Made by a program: the position numbers and the translations under genes. Shown here piece after piece: positions 42,074-53,092 of a DNA stretch of 64,000 nucleotides. The number at the start of each line of letters is the position of its first letter. Within the stretch, counting starts at the first letter, position 1. The notes under the pieces were generated by a model, which was given only the letters and a program-made list of their open reading frames with translations, was not told the origin of the DNA and searched no databases. The stretch spans positions 54,897 to 118,896 of the forward strand of contig JAGAJK010000044.1 in NCBI GenBank assembly GCA_017626145.1. The letters are read 5' to 3'. This DNA comes from Clostridia bacterium (GTDB lineage Bacteria > Bacillota > Clostridia > RGIG6154).

Positions 42074-42165
42074 TATTCCACCAAAAGTTATCCACATCTG
42101 TGGAAAACTCGTGGAAAACCCTTGGTTTATCAACCGATTTTAATGTTTTTTATGTGGATAACTCA
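42074..42165. promoter_or_regulatory. Cluster of DnaA-box sequences upstream of argS
   Basis: A perfect TTATCCACA (42088-42096) and a perfect inverted TGTGGATAA (42153-42161) flank two near matches, TGTGGAAAA (42099-42107) and CGTGGAAAA (42110-42118). Four such sites in 75 bp exceed chance for this composition. No dnaA/dnaN genes are adjacent, so this is more likely a DnaA-titration or transcription-control site than oriC. No T-box was found. Confidence 0.6.
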
Positions 42166-42285
42166 AAAATTTGGAAATTTCAGGTAAATGTTCATAAATA
42201 ACATCCGTAATTTATTTCCAAAAACAGTTTATCCTATTATTACAAAAATAGTGCAAATTTCACAATCAGGAAAGGAACATATATT

Positions 42286-44022
42286 ATGAGTTTCAGAAAG
42301 ATTTTAAATGAAAAAGTTAAGAAAGCCTTTATTGAAGCAGGCTTTGATGAAAAGTATGCTATCGTTACCGTGTCAAACAGACCTGACCTTTGCCAGTATC
42401 AGTGCAACGGCTGTATGGCGGCAGCTAAAGAATACAGAATGAAACCCCTTGATATAGCTTCAAAGGTTATTGAATTTTTAGCAGGTGATGAAGCTTTTGA
42501 AAAGGCTGAGGTTTGCCCACCGGGATTTTTGAATCTTACAGTAAAGGATGAGTTTTTAACAGACTACATAACAAAAATGTCAAAAGACAAAGCATTCCTT
42601 TACAGAGGTGAAAACACAGGCGTAAGTGTTATCGACTACGGCGGCGCAAATGTTGCAAAATCACTTCACGTAGGACACTTAAGAAGTGCCATCATCGGTG
42701 AATCAATCAAAAGAATTCTCCGCTTTACAGGCAAAACTGTATACGGTGATGTTCATCTTGGTGACTGGGGTCTGCAGATGGGTATGGTAATATGCGGAAT
42801 TATTGAACAGTTCGGTCTTGAAAATCTTCAGACAGAAGAGGACAGACTAAAAAACATAACAATAAAGGTGTTAGAAACCACCTACCCTGCCAAAAGTCAG
42901 GAAGCAAAAGAAAATGAAGATGTTATGGCAGAATGTAAGAGAATTACATTTGAATTACAGAAGGGTGAAGGCATTTACTTTGATATCTGGAAAACAGTTT
43001 TAGAGGTATCAAAAAACGACCTTAAGAAAAACTACGGCAGACTTGGCGTTGAGTTTGATTTATGGAAGGGCGAAAGCGACGTTCGTGACATTATGCCCGA
43101 AATGATTGAAAAGTTAAAGTCGGACGGATATGCCTATATGGATGACGGGGCTTTAATAATTGACGTAACCAACGAAACTGATAACCCGCCCATTCCTCCA
43201 TTTATCGTTGTTAAATCGGACGGCTCTGTTCTTTACAGCACAACAGATTTAGCGACAATTATTGAAAGAGAGGAATCTCTTAATCCCGATGAAATAATTT
43301 ATGTTGTTGATAACCGTCAGGGCGGTCACTTTAAGCAGCTTTTCCGTACCGTTGAGGTTACTAAAACAGCTAAAGAAAGCTTAAAGCTGTTCCACGCAGG
43401 CTTCGGCACAATGAACGGTAAAGACGGAAAGCCCTTTAAAACACGTCAGGGCGGTGTTATGAAGCTTGAAGATTTGATTAACACTATAGTTGAAGGTGCA
43501 TACGAAAAAATTGCCGCCGCTGTTTCAAATGAAATCGGTGAAGACGAAAAGCGAGAAATTGCGGAAATTGTCGGAATCGGTGCTCTTAAGTTTGGTGACC
43601 TTTTAAACCACAGAAGCAAGGACTACGTTTTTGATATTGATAAATTCTGTTCATTTGAAGGAAAAACAGGCCCATACGTTCAGTACAGCGCTGTAAGAAT
43701 TAAATCAATTCTTTCAAAAGCTGAATCAACAGAGGGCGTAATTCTTCCTCCCGAGGGTGATGTTCAGAGAGATTTATTTATTATGCTGACAGAATTCCCT
43801 TACGCTGTTGAAGGTGCGGCAAGTGATTATGCACCAAACGTTCTTATTGAATATATTTATAATCTTTCGGTTATTTTAAATAAGTATTATCATGAATACA
43901 AGGTTTTAAGCGAAGCCGATGAAGAAAAACGCCGGTCAAGAATTGCAACTCTTAAGCTTACACTTGACCTGATAACAAAGCTTCTTGGCTTAGTAGGTAT
44001 TGATATTCCGGAAAGGATGTAA
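42286..44022 (+). CDS. argS: Arginyl-tRNA synthetase
   Basis: 578 residues of class I arginyl-tRNA synthetase. The N-terminal additional domain (about 1-100) contains VTVSNRPDLCQYQCNGCMAAAK. The HIGH motif is HVGHLRSAIIG preceded by GANVAKSLH, and the KMSKS region is degenerate (GKPFKTRQGG). The DALR anticodon-binding domain closes the protein. It charges tRNA-Arg. It has an RBS AAAGGA and a 238-nt upstream region carrying DnaA boxes. The next gene begins 2 nt after its stop. Confidence 0.97.
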   Translation: MSFRKILNEKVKKAFIEAGFDEKYAIVTVSNRPDLCQYQCNGCMAAAKEYRMKPLDIASKVIEFLAGDEAFEKAEVCPPGFLNLTVKDEFLTDYITKMSKDKAFLYRGENTGVSVIDYGGANVAKSLHVGHLRSAIIGESIKRILRFTGKTVYGDVHLGDWGLQMGMVICGIIEQFGLENLQTEEDRLKNITIKVLETTYPAKSQEAKENEDVMAECKRITFELQKGEGIYFDIWKTVLEVSKNDLKKNYGRLGVEFDLWKGESDVRDIMPEMIEKLKSDGYAYMDDGALIIDVTNETDNPPIPPFIVVKSDGSVLYSTTDLATIIEREESLNPDEIIYVVDNRQGGHFKQLFRTVEVTKTAKESLKLFHAGFGTMNGKDGKPFKTRQGGVMKLEDLINTIVEGAYEKIAAAVSNEIGEDEKREIAEIVGIGALKFGDLLNHRSKDYVFDIDKFCSFEGKTGPYVQYSAVRIKSILSKAESTEGVILPPEGDVQRDLFIMLTEFPYAVEGAASDYAPNVLIEYIYNLSVILNKYYHEYKVLSEADEEKRRSRIATLKLTLDLITKLLGLVGIDIPERM

Positions 44023-44024
44023 CT

Positions 44025-44825
44025 ATGCTTTCAAATATACATACACATTCAACTTTTACTGATGGGAAAAGCACCCCTGAAGAAATTGTTATATCTGCAA
44101 TAAAAAAAGGTTTTATTTCCATAGGTTTTTCAGAACATAGTTACGGTCCTCACTGCACTTACGGAATAAAGGACACAGAAGCATATATTGCAGAAATAAA
44201 ACGTCTTAAAGAAAAATACAAAAATGAAATTGAGGTTTATCTCGGACTTGAAGAGGATATGTTCTATTTTTGCGACCGCAGTAAATTTGAGTATATAATA
44301 GGCTCGTGTCACTATTTCAGAAAAGATAACGCCTACTTCCCCATTGATTCAAGTCTCGAAACAATGGAAAAAGTTTTAAATGATTTATACAATTTTGATG
44401 TAATAACTCTTGCAAACGACTATTATTCAACATTTTGCGATTATATTCTTAAAAGAAAACCCGACGTAATAGGTCATTTTGATTTAATAACAAAATTTGA
44501 CGAAAACGACAGTCCTTTATTTTTTAATAATGAAGAGTATCTTAAGCTTTCGGAAAAGTATCTTCTTGAAGCTTTGAAAGCCGACTGCATTTTCGAGGTC
44601 AACACAGGTGCAATTTCCCGTGGGTACAGAACAACACCATATCCATACGAAAATCTTCTTTATTTACTGAAAAAAGAAGGTGGAAAAATCACTTTAACCT
44701 CCGACAGTCACCACCATGATACCCTTGACTGTAACTTCAAGGAAAGCTCAAAAATGCTTAAAGATATCGGTTTTACACATACATATGTTCTTCATAATAA
44801 TGAATTTATTAAAGCTCAAATATAA
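44025..44825 (+). CDS. PHP-domain histidinol-phosphatase-like protein
   Basis: 266 residues of the PHP metal-dependent phosphoesterase fold. Motif I is NIHTHSTFTDGKSTPEE, motif II FSEHSYG, then GLEEDMFYF, IIGSCHYF, DVIGHFDLI and TLTSDSHHHD: the metal-binding His/Asp/Glu set is complete. It resembles HisJ-type histidinol-phosphatase (about 265 residues). There are no other his genes nearby, so it may act on another phosphomonoester. It lies 2 nt after argS and is presumably co-transcribed. Confidence 0.88.
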   Translation: MLSNIHTHSTFTDGKSTPEEIVISAIKKGFISIGFSEHSYGPHCTYGIKDTEAYIAEIKRLKEKYKNEIEVYLGLEEDMFYFCDRSKFEYIIGSCHYFRKDNAYFPIDSSLETMEKVLNDLYNFDVITLANDYYSTFCDYILKRKPDVIGHFDLITKFDENDSPLFFNNEEYLKLSEKYLLEALKADCIFEVNTGAISRGYRTTPYPYENLLYLLKKEGGKITLTSDSHHHDTLDCNFKESSKMLKDIGFTHTYVLHNNEFIKAQI

Positions 44826-44867
44826 AAAATGACTGTAAAAAATCAATGATTTTTTACAGTCATTTTT
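44825..44867. terminator. Convergent bidirectional terminator
   Basis: A perfect 21-bp inverted repeat centred on A44846 overlaps the AraC stop codon. The arm ends in AAAAA/TTTTT on both strands. The central AAAAAATC-A-TGATTTTTT is shared with the 48.8-kb terminator. Confidence 0.85.
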
Positions 44868-45627
44868 ACATTACATTTTGTTTTGCATATTGCCTTGGCG
44901 ATATTCCCATATGCTTTTTGAAGATTTTGCTGAACTGCAATGCATCGTCATAGCCTACCGAATGGGCAACAAAGGAAATGGAAAACATATTCATTTCCAG
45001 AAGCTCCTTTGCACGTTTTAATCTGGTTGAAAGTATATATTCCTGAGGAGATATGTTGCATTTTTCAAAAAACACGTTTCTGAAATAGGCACGGCTCAAA
45101 TGCAGATGGTCCGATACCTCTTTTACAGTGAATTTTCGGTGAATATTAGCCATAATAAATTCCTTCGCCTCAAGAACATATTCATCTCTTAAATCTGTTA
45201 TATTTTTATTTCTGACAGACTCCTTATGGTACGATAAAAACATTTTTACAATTGCTTCATTACGAAGCTCGTTTCCGTATGAAAAAAGCTTATTTTCCTT
45301 TACATAATCGTAAACTTTCAAAATATCGTGACTATAATCAAAATTAAATGTACAATCCTCCGAAAGCAGATTTGCATCCTTTAGAATTGCATCTGCATTC
45401 TCATCATCAAAACATATCCAAAGATATTTCCACGGGTTTTTCTTATCGGGGATATAAGAAACGGCAGTATTTTTAAGACACACAAAGCCCTGACCCTTAC
45501 CAAGTGTCATTCCGTTAAAATATCCCTTACCTGAAATTATATAATGAATAGCGGTATCATGGCGTACACCTTTAACCTCTGCTTTATCACTGCTACATTG
45601 TTCCAAAACTATATCGTGTAAATGCAT
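44866..45627 (-). CDS. AraC-family transcriptional regulator (probable LacZ regulator)
   Basis: 253 residues. The N-terminal cupin-like arm has HDTAIHYIISGKGYFNGMTLGKGQGFVCLKN. The C-terminal double helix-turn-helix contains FTVKEVSDHLHLSRAYFRNVFFEKCNISPQEYI and AHSVGYDDALQFSKIFKKHMGISPRQY, a textbook AraC signature. It is divergent from the adjacent beta-galactosidase gene (103-nt shared region), so it most likely controls it. Confidence 0.9.
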   Translation of the reverse strand: MHLHDIVLEQCSSDKAEVKGVRHDTAIHYIISGKGYFNGMTLGKGQGFVCLKNTAVSYIPDKKNPWKYLWICFDDENADAILKDANLLSEDCTFNFDYSHDILKVYDYVKENKLFSYGNELRNEAIVKMFLSYHKESVRNKNITDLRDEYVLEAKEFIMANIHRKFTVKEVSDHLHLSRAYFRNVFFEKCNISPQEYILSTRLKRAKELLEMNMFSISFVAHSVGYDDALQFSKIFKKHMGISPRQYAKQNVM

Positions 45628-45715
45628 ATCCTCACCTCATAGTACGATTATACCATATTTTTCTACGTTAAAGCAATAGATTTTATTAATTTTTTATTGT
45701 ATCATTAAAAGATGA

Positions 45716-48770
<3,055 letters not shown>

Positions 48771-48772
<2 letters not shown>

Positions 48773-48819
48773 AAATAGGGAATGTAAAAAATCGATGATT
48801 TTTTACATTCCCTATTTTT
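48771..48819. terminator. Convergent bidirectional terminator
   Basis: A perfect 23-bp stem (48771-48793 with 48797-48819) with T-runs on both strands, between lacZ and the PHP gene. The centre AAAAAATC-GAT-GATTTTTT resembles those at 2.85 and 44.8 kb. Confidence 0.85.
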
Positions 48820-50170
48820 ACTTTCCGAAAAATGTTTGTTCAAGCTCAGTAATTTTCTTTTCGCAAATGGAAACGGCGGTTGCCATTTCGCTGTCGCCTT
48901 TAAAATATTCAAGCATCATTGTTCCTGAAGCGGCACATAGACGGTCGTGCTTTGGAAAATAGTTTTCAAGAAGAAAGATTGTATATTTCACCATTCTGAA
49001 ATCGCCGTACACCTTTGGCTGTACCTTTTCGATTATTTCAACTGCACTGCTGTAGCCGTCCATAATTGATTTTGCAATACTTTCTGTGTCTTCAGAAAAA
49101 ACAACTGTTCTTGCTCTTCCGTTCCACCAGGCAAAGGTATCGTGAATATCCGTTGATGCTACAACGGGTATGTTTATTCCTTGCTGTTTCATCTGATAAT
49201 ACATAACCATTTCAAGGTTATTTTCAAAGGGAGTACATCCCCCCAACACCTCATAGGCATCAAAGAAACCTCTTTTGAAAACCTCCTCGGTAATATTAAC
49301 AGGACAGTTATATGTATTTCTCGCAGTCCAGAAAGGATGGGCAAAAATACTCATTCCCCCTGTCTTTCGTATTTCGTCGCAAATTACCTTGTACCAGGAA
49401 ACCTCCTGTGCATCCCTTTGGCTTAAATCATCAATATACTTTGCAAGCTCATTAACTCTGTTCTTAAAGTCTTCGGGGGCTGCAAGTATTTTTTCGTTTA
49501 CACTTTCTCTGCCGCCAAAGTTTACTATATGAAATCTTCCTGCGATTTTATTATGCACTTCCTCACCGGGAAAAACGGTAAAATTAGTATCAAGCTCTTC
49601 GCATTTTTCCTTTGCAATTAATGATGAGGTATATATATGATGGTCGGTAATTGCACAGTAATCAAAGCCTGCACGTCTTAAATTCGAAACTACTGTTTCA
49701 GGAGTGTCCTTGCCGTCTGAATGGTTTGTGTGAACGTGCATATCGCCTACGAAAACACGTCTGTTATATAAATCCTCAAACAGAGAATAAATTTCAAAGA
49801 CTTTACCTCTTTCCATCTCCGTCAAGTCCCAATATTGTGAATACTGGTGACGCAGTTTACTTAAATGCTCCTTTTGATCCGGCGATGCAAAAATATGAAT
49901 ATTCCACTTCTGTTCGCTTATAAACTTATACTCAAAAGTAATAACACCGTTTTCCGGATAGCATTTTATTACCTTGAAATCATATCCACCAAGAGTAAAA
50001 TCTTCATCTATGGGAATATCGTGAATTTCTGCTGGGCAAACCTTTATGCTGTATTCCACATCGTCAAAAAAGCTGTAATATCCGCCATCGCCTACAATTG
50101 AGATTCTGCTTACCTCATCTGCTTTTACTACAGAAGGATAAAGGGTAAAATGCTCAAGCTCTTTTTTCAT
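48818..50170 (-). CDS. CehA/McbA-family PHP-domain protein
   Basis: 450 residues. A beta-rich N-terminal domain (about 1-135) is followed by a PHP phosphoesterase domain with VGDMHVHTNHSDGKDTPE, FDYCAITDHHIY, FPGEEVH, FHIVNFGG, SIFAHPFW and VASTDIHDTFAW. That is the CehA/McbA arrangement, seen in amidohydrolase-like and phosphoesterase enzymes. A helical tail (about 380-450) follows. The substrate is unknown. The start at 50170 is chosen because AAAGGA lies upstream; the longer frame lacks the conserved start. It is downstream of the zinc-efflux operon, separated by a repeat-bracketed element. Confidence 0.85.
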   Translation of the reverse strand: MKKELEHFTLYPSVVKADEVSRISIVGDGGYYSFFDDVEYSIKVCPAEIHDIPIDEDFTLGGYDFKVIKCYPENGVITFEYKFISEQKWNIHIFASPDQKEHLSKLRHQYSQYWDLTEMERGKVFEIYSLFEDLYNRRVFVGDMHVHTNHSDGKDTPETVVSNLRRAGFDYCAITDHHIYTSSLIAKEKCEELDTNFTVFPGEEVHNKIAGRFHIVNFGGRESVNEKILAAPEDFKNRVNELAKYIDDLSQRDAQEVSWYKVICDEIRKTGGMSIFAHPFWTARNTYNCPVNITEEVFKRGFFDAYEVLGGCTPFENNLEMVMYYQMKQQGINIPVVASTDIHDTFAWWNGRARTVVFSEDTESIAKSIMDGYSSAVEIIEKVQPKVYGDFRMVKYTIFLLENYFPKHDRLCAASGTMMLEYFKGDSEMATAVSICEKKITELEQTFFGK

Positions 50171-50231
50171 TACAATCAATCCTTTCGCCAAACTCACTAT
50201 CAATTAAAAATTTTCATTACGTAATATTGTA

Positions 50232-50263
50232 TTTTTATCCATTTTTGTGGTTATGGATTTTTT
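50232..50263 (+). repeat. 32-bp direct repeat, left copy (duplicate of the ATPase gene end)
   Basis: Identical to 50436-50467; similarity continues imperfectly for several bases on both sides. The repeat contains ATCCAT / ATGGAT, a small hairpin. The right copy encodes the last residues of the P-type ATPase, so this copy is a displaced duplicate of that gene's 3' end. Confidence 0.85.
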
Positions 50264-50435
50264 ACACTCCAACAGTGGGAGCAGGAAAAAATATTCAGAA
50301 TACACGAACTGAGCCCGCAAGGGATTACCCGAAGGCGTATGTGGATACGCCGAGTGGCGAAGTTCGTGCAAACAAAAATGGTTGTACTGATATGGAAATT
50401 TGTTCTGAAACAAAATCCCCTTAAGTTGTATATTG
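50264..50435. repeat. Nested inverted-repeat element, copy B, between direct repeats
   Basis: The 172-bp segment carries ACGAACT / AGTTCGT (50304-50310, 50361-50367) enclosing GCCC-GCAA-GGG and GGCGTAT / ATACGCC (50334-50340, 50345-50351). The 28-nt core 50328-50355 matches copy A (10237-10264) in 26 of 28 positions. Outer flanks differ between copies. It has no credible coding; small frames read through the stems. Confidence 0.7.
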
Positions 50436-50467
50436 TTTTTATCCATTTTTGTGGTTATGGATTTTTT
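50436..50467 (+). repeat. 32-bp direct repeat, right copy (3' end of the ATPase gene)
   Basis: Identical to 50232-50263. It overlaps the final codons and stop (minus strand IHNHKNG-stop) of the P1B ATPase gene. Confidence 0.85.
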
Positions 50468-52334
50468 TTACGCTACCACTAATTTTCATTGTTCGCATGG
50501 CATTTAATACCGCTAATACCATAACGCCTACATCGGCAAAAATTGCCATATTCATTCCTGCAAGGCCAAAAGCACCCAACAAAAGGCACCCAAGCTTTAC
50601 CGCAAGGGCAAAAATTGTATTCTGTTTTGCGATACCCACTGTTTTTCTTGAAATACTAAGTGCCGTAATCAGCTTTAACGGGTCATCGTCCATTAAAACG
50701 ATGTCGCTTGCCTCAATGGCGGCGTCCGAACCCATTGCTCCCATTGATATCCCTACATCCGCTCTTGCAAGCACAGGCGCGTCATTAATTCCGTCACCTA
50801 CATAGCAAACAGTTTCTTTTTCCTTTGAATTTTTAATTATTTTTTCAAGTTCTTCTACCTTTTGATGTGGCAAAAGCGAGCTTTTTATATTTTCAATTCC
50901 AAGCTCATTACATATTTTTTCCGAAGCTACGCTATTGTCACCTGTAAGTAATGTTATTTCGTAAATTCCGTTCTTTTTAAGTTCAGAAATTGCAAGACGC
51001 GAATTTTCTTTCAGAGTATCTTCTAACATTATACATCCGATATATTTTTTGTCAACCACGATATAAACCACCGTACCGCCAACTGCTATTTCCTCTGCTT
51101 CAATACCTAAGTCGTTTAAAAGTCTCAGGTTTCCTGCATAAACCTCTTTATTGTCAACAAAAGCTTTTATGCCCAATCCCGAAAGCTCGGTAACATCCTT
51201 TATCAACTCAGGGTCGATCTCTCCTTCATAAGCATCTTTTATAGATTGCGCTATGGGATGATTGGAATTGTATTCGCAGTATGCGCCGTAAAAAAGAACC
51301 TCTTCTTTAGTTGCGTCTTCTGCAGTTTTAATTTCCGATACCGAAAATTTACCCTTTGTCAGGGTGCCTGTTTTGTCAAAAACAAAATACTTTGCCTGTG
51401 AAAGAGCCTCAAGGTAATTTGAACCCTTAACAAGAATACCGTTTTTTGAAGCACAGCCTATTCCGCCGAAAAAGCTTAAAGGAATTGAAATAACCAATGC
51501 GCAGGGACAGCTTATAACTAAAAATGTTAAAGCTCTTGTTATCCACTCGTTCCACTCGGCATTAAAACCAAGCATACTTAAAACACAAGGAATGCCAACA
51601 CCTATCAAAAGTGCCAGCAGGCACACAATCGGTGTATAGTACTTTGCAAACCTTGAGATAAACTGCTCTGAATTTGACTTCCTCATAGAAGAGTTTTCAA
51701 CAAGCTCAAGAACTTTTGAAACAGTTGAATCGTCAAAGGTTTTGGTTGTTTTTACTTTTATAACCGACGTAAGGTTTATACATCCGCTTACAACATTTTC
51801 GCCTTCAAAAATTTCTTTAGGTTTACTCTCTCCTGTAAGTGCACTTGTATCAAGAGTGGTATTTCCCTCGGTCACAATGCCGTCAAGCGGAATTTTTTCT
51901 CCAGCCCTTACTATTATTTCACTACCCGTTTCAACCTCATCGGGATCCACCTCTTCGATGCCGTTTTCTGTAACAAGATTTGCTTTCTCGGGTATAATAT
52001 CAAGTAAGCACTTTATGCTTTTTCTGCTTTTACCTACTGCAATGCTCTGGAACAATTCCCCAATCTGATAAAACAGCATTACTGCCACAGCTTCAAAGAA
52101 ATCACCGAGAAGCACTGCACCCACAGTTGCAATTGCCATAAGAAAATTTTCATCAAAAATCTGTCTGTTTAAAATTCCTTTAAATGCTTTTAAAAGTATA
52201 TCGTAGCCTATCACTAAATAAGTTACAAACAAAAGAGCTTTTAAAATTACATCACTATGTATAAAAAATGACAGTAATACCAAAGCTGCGGAAACTATTA
52301 TTCTTATCAAAATCTTTTTTTGTTTTGTTGTCAT
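50439..52334 (-). CDS. Zinc/cadmium-exporting P1B-type ATPase
   Basis: 631 residues. The P1B core is complete: CPC metal site (276-278), DKTGTLTKG phosphorylation site (Asp320), TGES, TGDNSVASEKI, and GDGINDAPVLARADVGISMG. The last membrane helices carry KLGCLL and FADVGVMVLAVLNAMR, the Lys and Asp-x-Gly pair of the Zn/Cd/Pb (ZntA/CadA) group. The usual N-terminal metal domain is absent from the protein and is encoded by the small gene 11 nt upstream. It lies downstream of the ArsR repressor and HMA chaperone. The C-terminus ends within a 32-bp repeat. Confidence 0.93.
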   Translation of the reverse strand: MTTKQKKILIRIIVSAALVLLSFFIHSDVILKALLFVTYLVIGYDILLKAFKGILNRQIFDENFLMAIATVGAVLLGDFFEAVAVMLFYQIGELFQSIAVGKSRKSIKCLLDIIPEKANLVTENGIEEVDPDEVETGSEIIVRAGEKIPLDGIVTEGNTTLDTSALTGESKPKEIFEGENVVSGCINLTSVIKVKTTKTFDDSTVSKVLELVENSSMRKSNSEQFISRFAKYYTPIVCLLALLIGVGIPCVLSMLGFNAEWNEWITRALTFLVISCPCALVISIPLSFFGGIGCASKNGILVKGSNYLEALSQAKYFVFDKTGTLTKGKFSVSEIKTAEDATKEEVLFYGAYCEYNSNHPIAQSIKDAYEGEIDPELIKDVTELSGLGIKAFVDNKEVYAGNLRLLNDLGIEAEEIAVGGTVVYIVVDKKYIGCIMLEDTLKENSRLAISELKKNGIYEITLLTGDNSVASEKICNELGIENIKSSLLPHQKVEELEKIIKNSKEKETVCYVGDGINDAPVLARADVGISMGAMGSDAAIEASDIVLMDDDPLKLITALSISRKTVGIAKQNTIFALAVKLGCLLLGAFGLAGMNMAIFADVGVMVLAVLNAMRTMKISGSVKKIHNHKNG

Positions 52335-52345
52335 AATTTCACCGC

Positions 52346-52564
52346 CTACAGGTAAATTTCACAGTCCGATTCAACTCTTTTGCAGTTTTTAAGTGCCTCT
52401 TTCATAACCGCATCAATATCTGCGTTTTCTTCAAATTCAACCTTTAATTTCAAGGTCATAAAGCCAACCGTTGCATCAATAACTCCCTCTGTTTTCTTAA
52501 CCGCTTCCTCCATTTTTAAAGCACAGTTAGGACAGTCAACTTCAATTTTATATGTCTTTTTCAT
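52346..52564 (-). CDS. Heavy-metal-associated (HMA) domain protein
   Basis: 72 residues folding as a stand-alone ferredoxin-like HMA domain, MKKTYKIEVDCPNCALKMEE with Cys11 and Cys14 binding the metal. In other organisms this domain forms the N-terminus of the ZntA/CadA ATPase. Here it is a separate gene just upstream of an ATPase lacking it, so it probably delivers zinc or cadmium to it. It lies 5 nt after the ArsR gene. Confidence 0.93.
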   Translation of the reverse strand: MKKTYKIEVDCPNCALKMEEAVKKTEGVIDATVGFMTLKLKVEFEENADIDAVMKEALKNCKRVESDCEIYL

Positions 52565-52569
52565 TTTCT

Positions 52570-52917
52570 TTACTCCTCAATATGATTCATTCCCATAGCA
52601 AGAATATTTCTTACATGGTCGTCGTCAAGGGCATAAAAAACAATTTTACCCTCTTTACGGAATTTAACTAATTTTGCATCCTTTAATATTTTAAGCTGAT
52701 GACTTGCCGATGGCTGACTAAGGTTAAGAATTTTCGCAATATCCCCTACGCACAAATCGCTCTCAAAAAGAGCATAAAGAATTTTTATTCTTGTTGAGTC
52801 CCCGAAAACCTTGAAAAGCTCCGCCAGGTCGTAAAGATATTCATCATCAGGCTGTGAATTTTTCACCTTTTCAACTATATCCTCGTGCACCGCCAGATAG
52901 TCTTTATTTTCTTCCAT
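52570..52917 (-). CDS. ArsR/SmtB-family zinc-responsive repressor
   Basis: 115 residues. The winged helix has FGDSTRIKILYALFESDLCVGDIAKILNLSQPSASHQLKILKDAKLV. The C-terminal helix carries the complete alpha-5 zinc-sensing set Asp99-x-His101-x10-His112-x2-Glu115. The alpha-3N cadmium site of CadC is lacking: only one cysteine (Cys56) is present. It is therefore predicted to release DNA on binding Zn(II), derepressing the HMA and ATPase genes behind it. The operator-like dyad and a consensus promoter sit directly upstream. Confidence 0.92.
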   Translation of the reverse strand: MEENKDYLAVHEDIVEKVKNSQPDDEYLYDLAELFKVFGDSTRIKILYALFESDLCVGDIAKILNLSQPSASHQLKILKDAKLVKFRKEGKIVFYALDDDHVRNILAMGMNHIEE

Positions 52918-52933
52918 ATTTTCACCTCATTTA

Positions 52934-52959
52934 AACATATTCACATATTTACATATGTT
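52934..52959 (-). promoter_or_regulatory. Operator-like dyad for the ArsR/SmtB repressor
   Basis: AACATAT (52934-52940) and ATATGTT (52953-52959) with a 12-bp centre containing a second ACATAT. It abuts the -10 box, the position expected for a repressor site of the SmtB/CzrA type (AT-rich, 12-2-12-like dyad). Confidence 0.6.
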
Positions 52960-52988
52960 ATTATATGACTTTGTTGTTGTTTTGTCAA
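52960..52988 (-). promoter_or_regulatory. Consensus promoter of the zinc-efflux operon
   Basis: On the minus strand TTGACA (52983-52988), 17-bp spacer, TATAAT (52960-52965), a perfect sigma-A match, immediately followed by the operator dyad. Confidence 0.8.
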
Positions 52989-53028
52989 TATATATTTTTT
53001 TGCATAAAAAATGCAATTATTAAGTGTA

Positions 53029-53057
53029 TTGACTTTTAGACAAAAACACCTTATAAT
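53029..53057 (+). promoter_or_regulatory. Promoter of the helix-glycosidase-like gene
   Basis: TTGACT (53029-53034), 17-bp spacer, TATAAT (53052-53057), 35 nt before the start codon; divergent from the zinc operon. Confidence 0.7.
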
Positions 53058-53092
53058 TATGATGATTTATTATATTGAAAGGAATTTTTCAT

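Noticed and set aside
42048..42285. oriC or a T-box upstream of argS
   Set aside because: Despite DnaA boxes there is no dnaA/dnaN/gyrB neighbourhood, and no T-box specifier or AGGGTGGNACCGCG-type sequence was found.
50204..50446. 80-residue reading frame between the PHP gene and the ATPase gene
   Set aside because: It runs through the hairpins and both direct repeats, has no clear RBS, and no protein-like composition.
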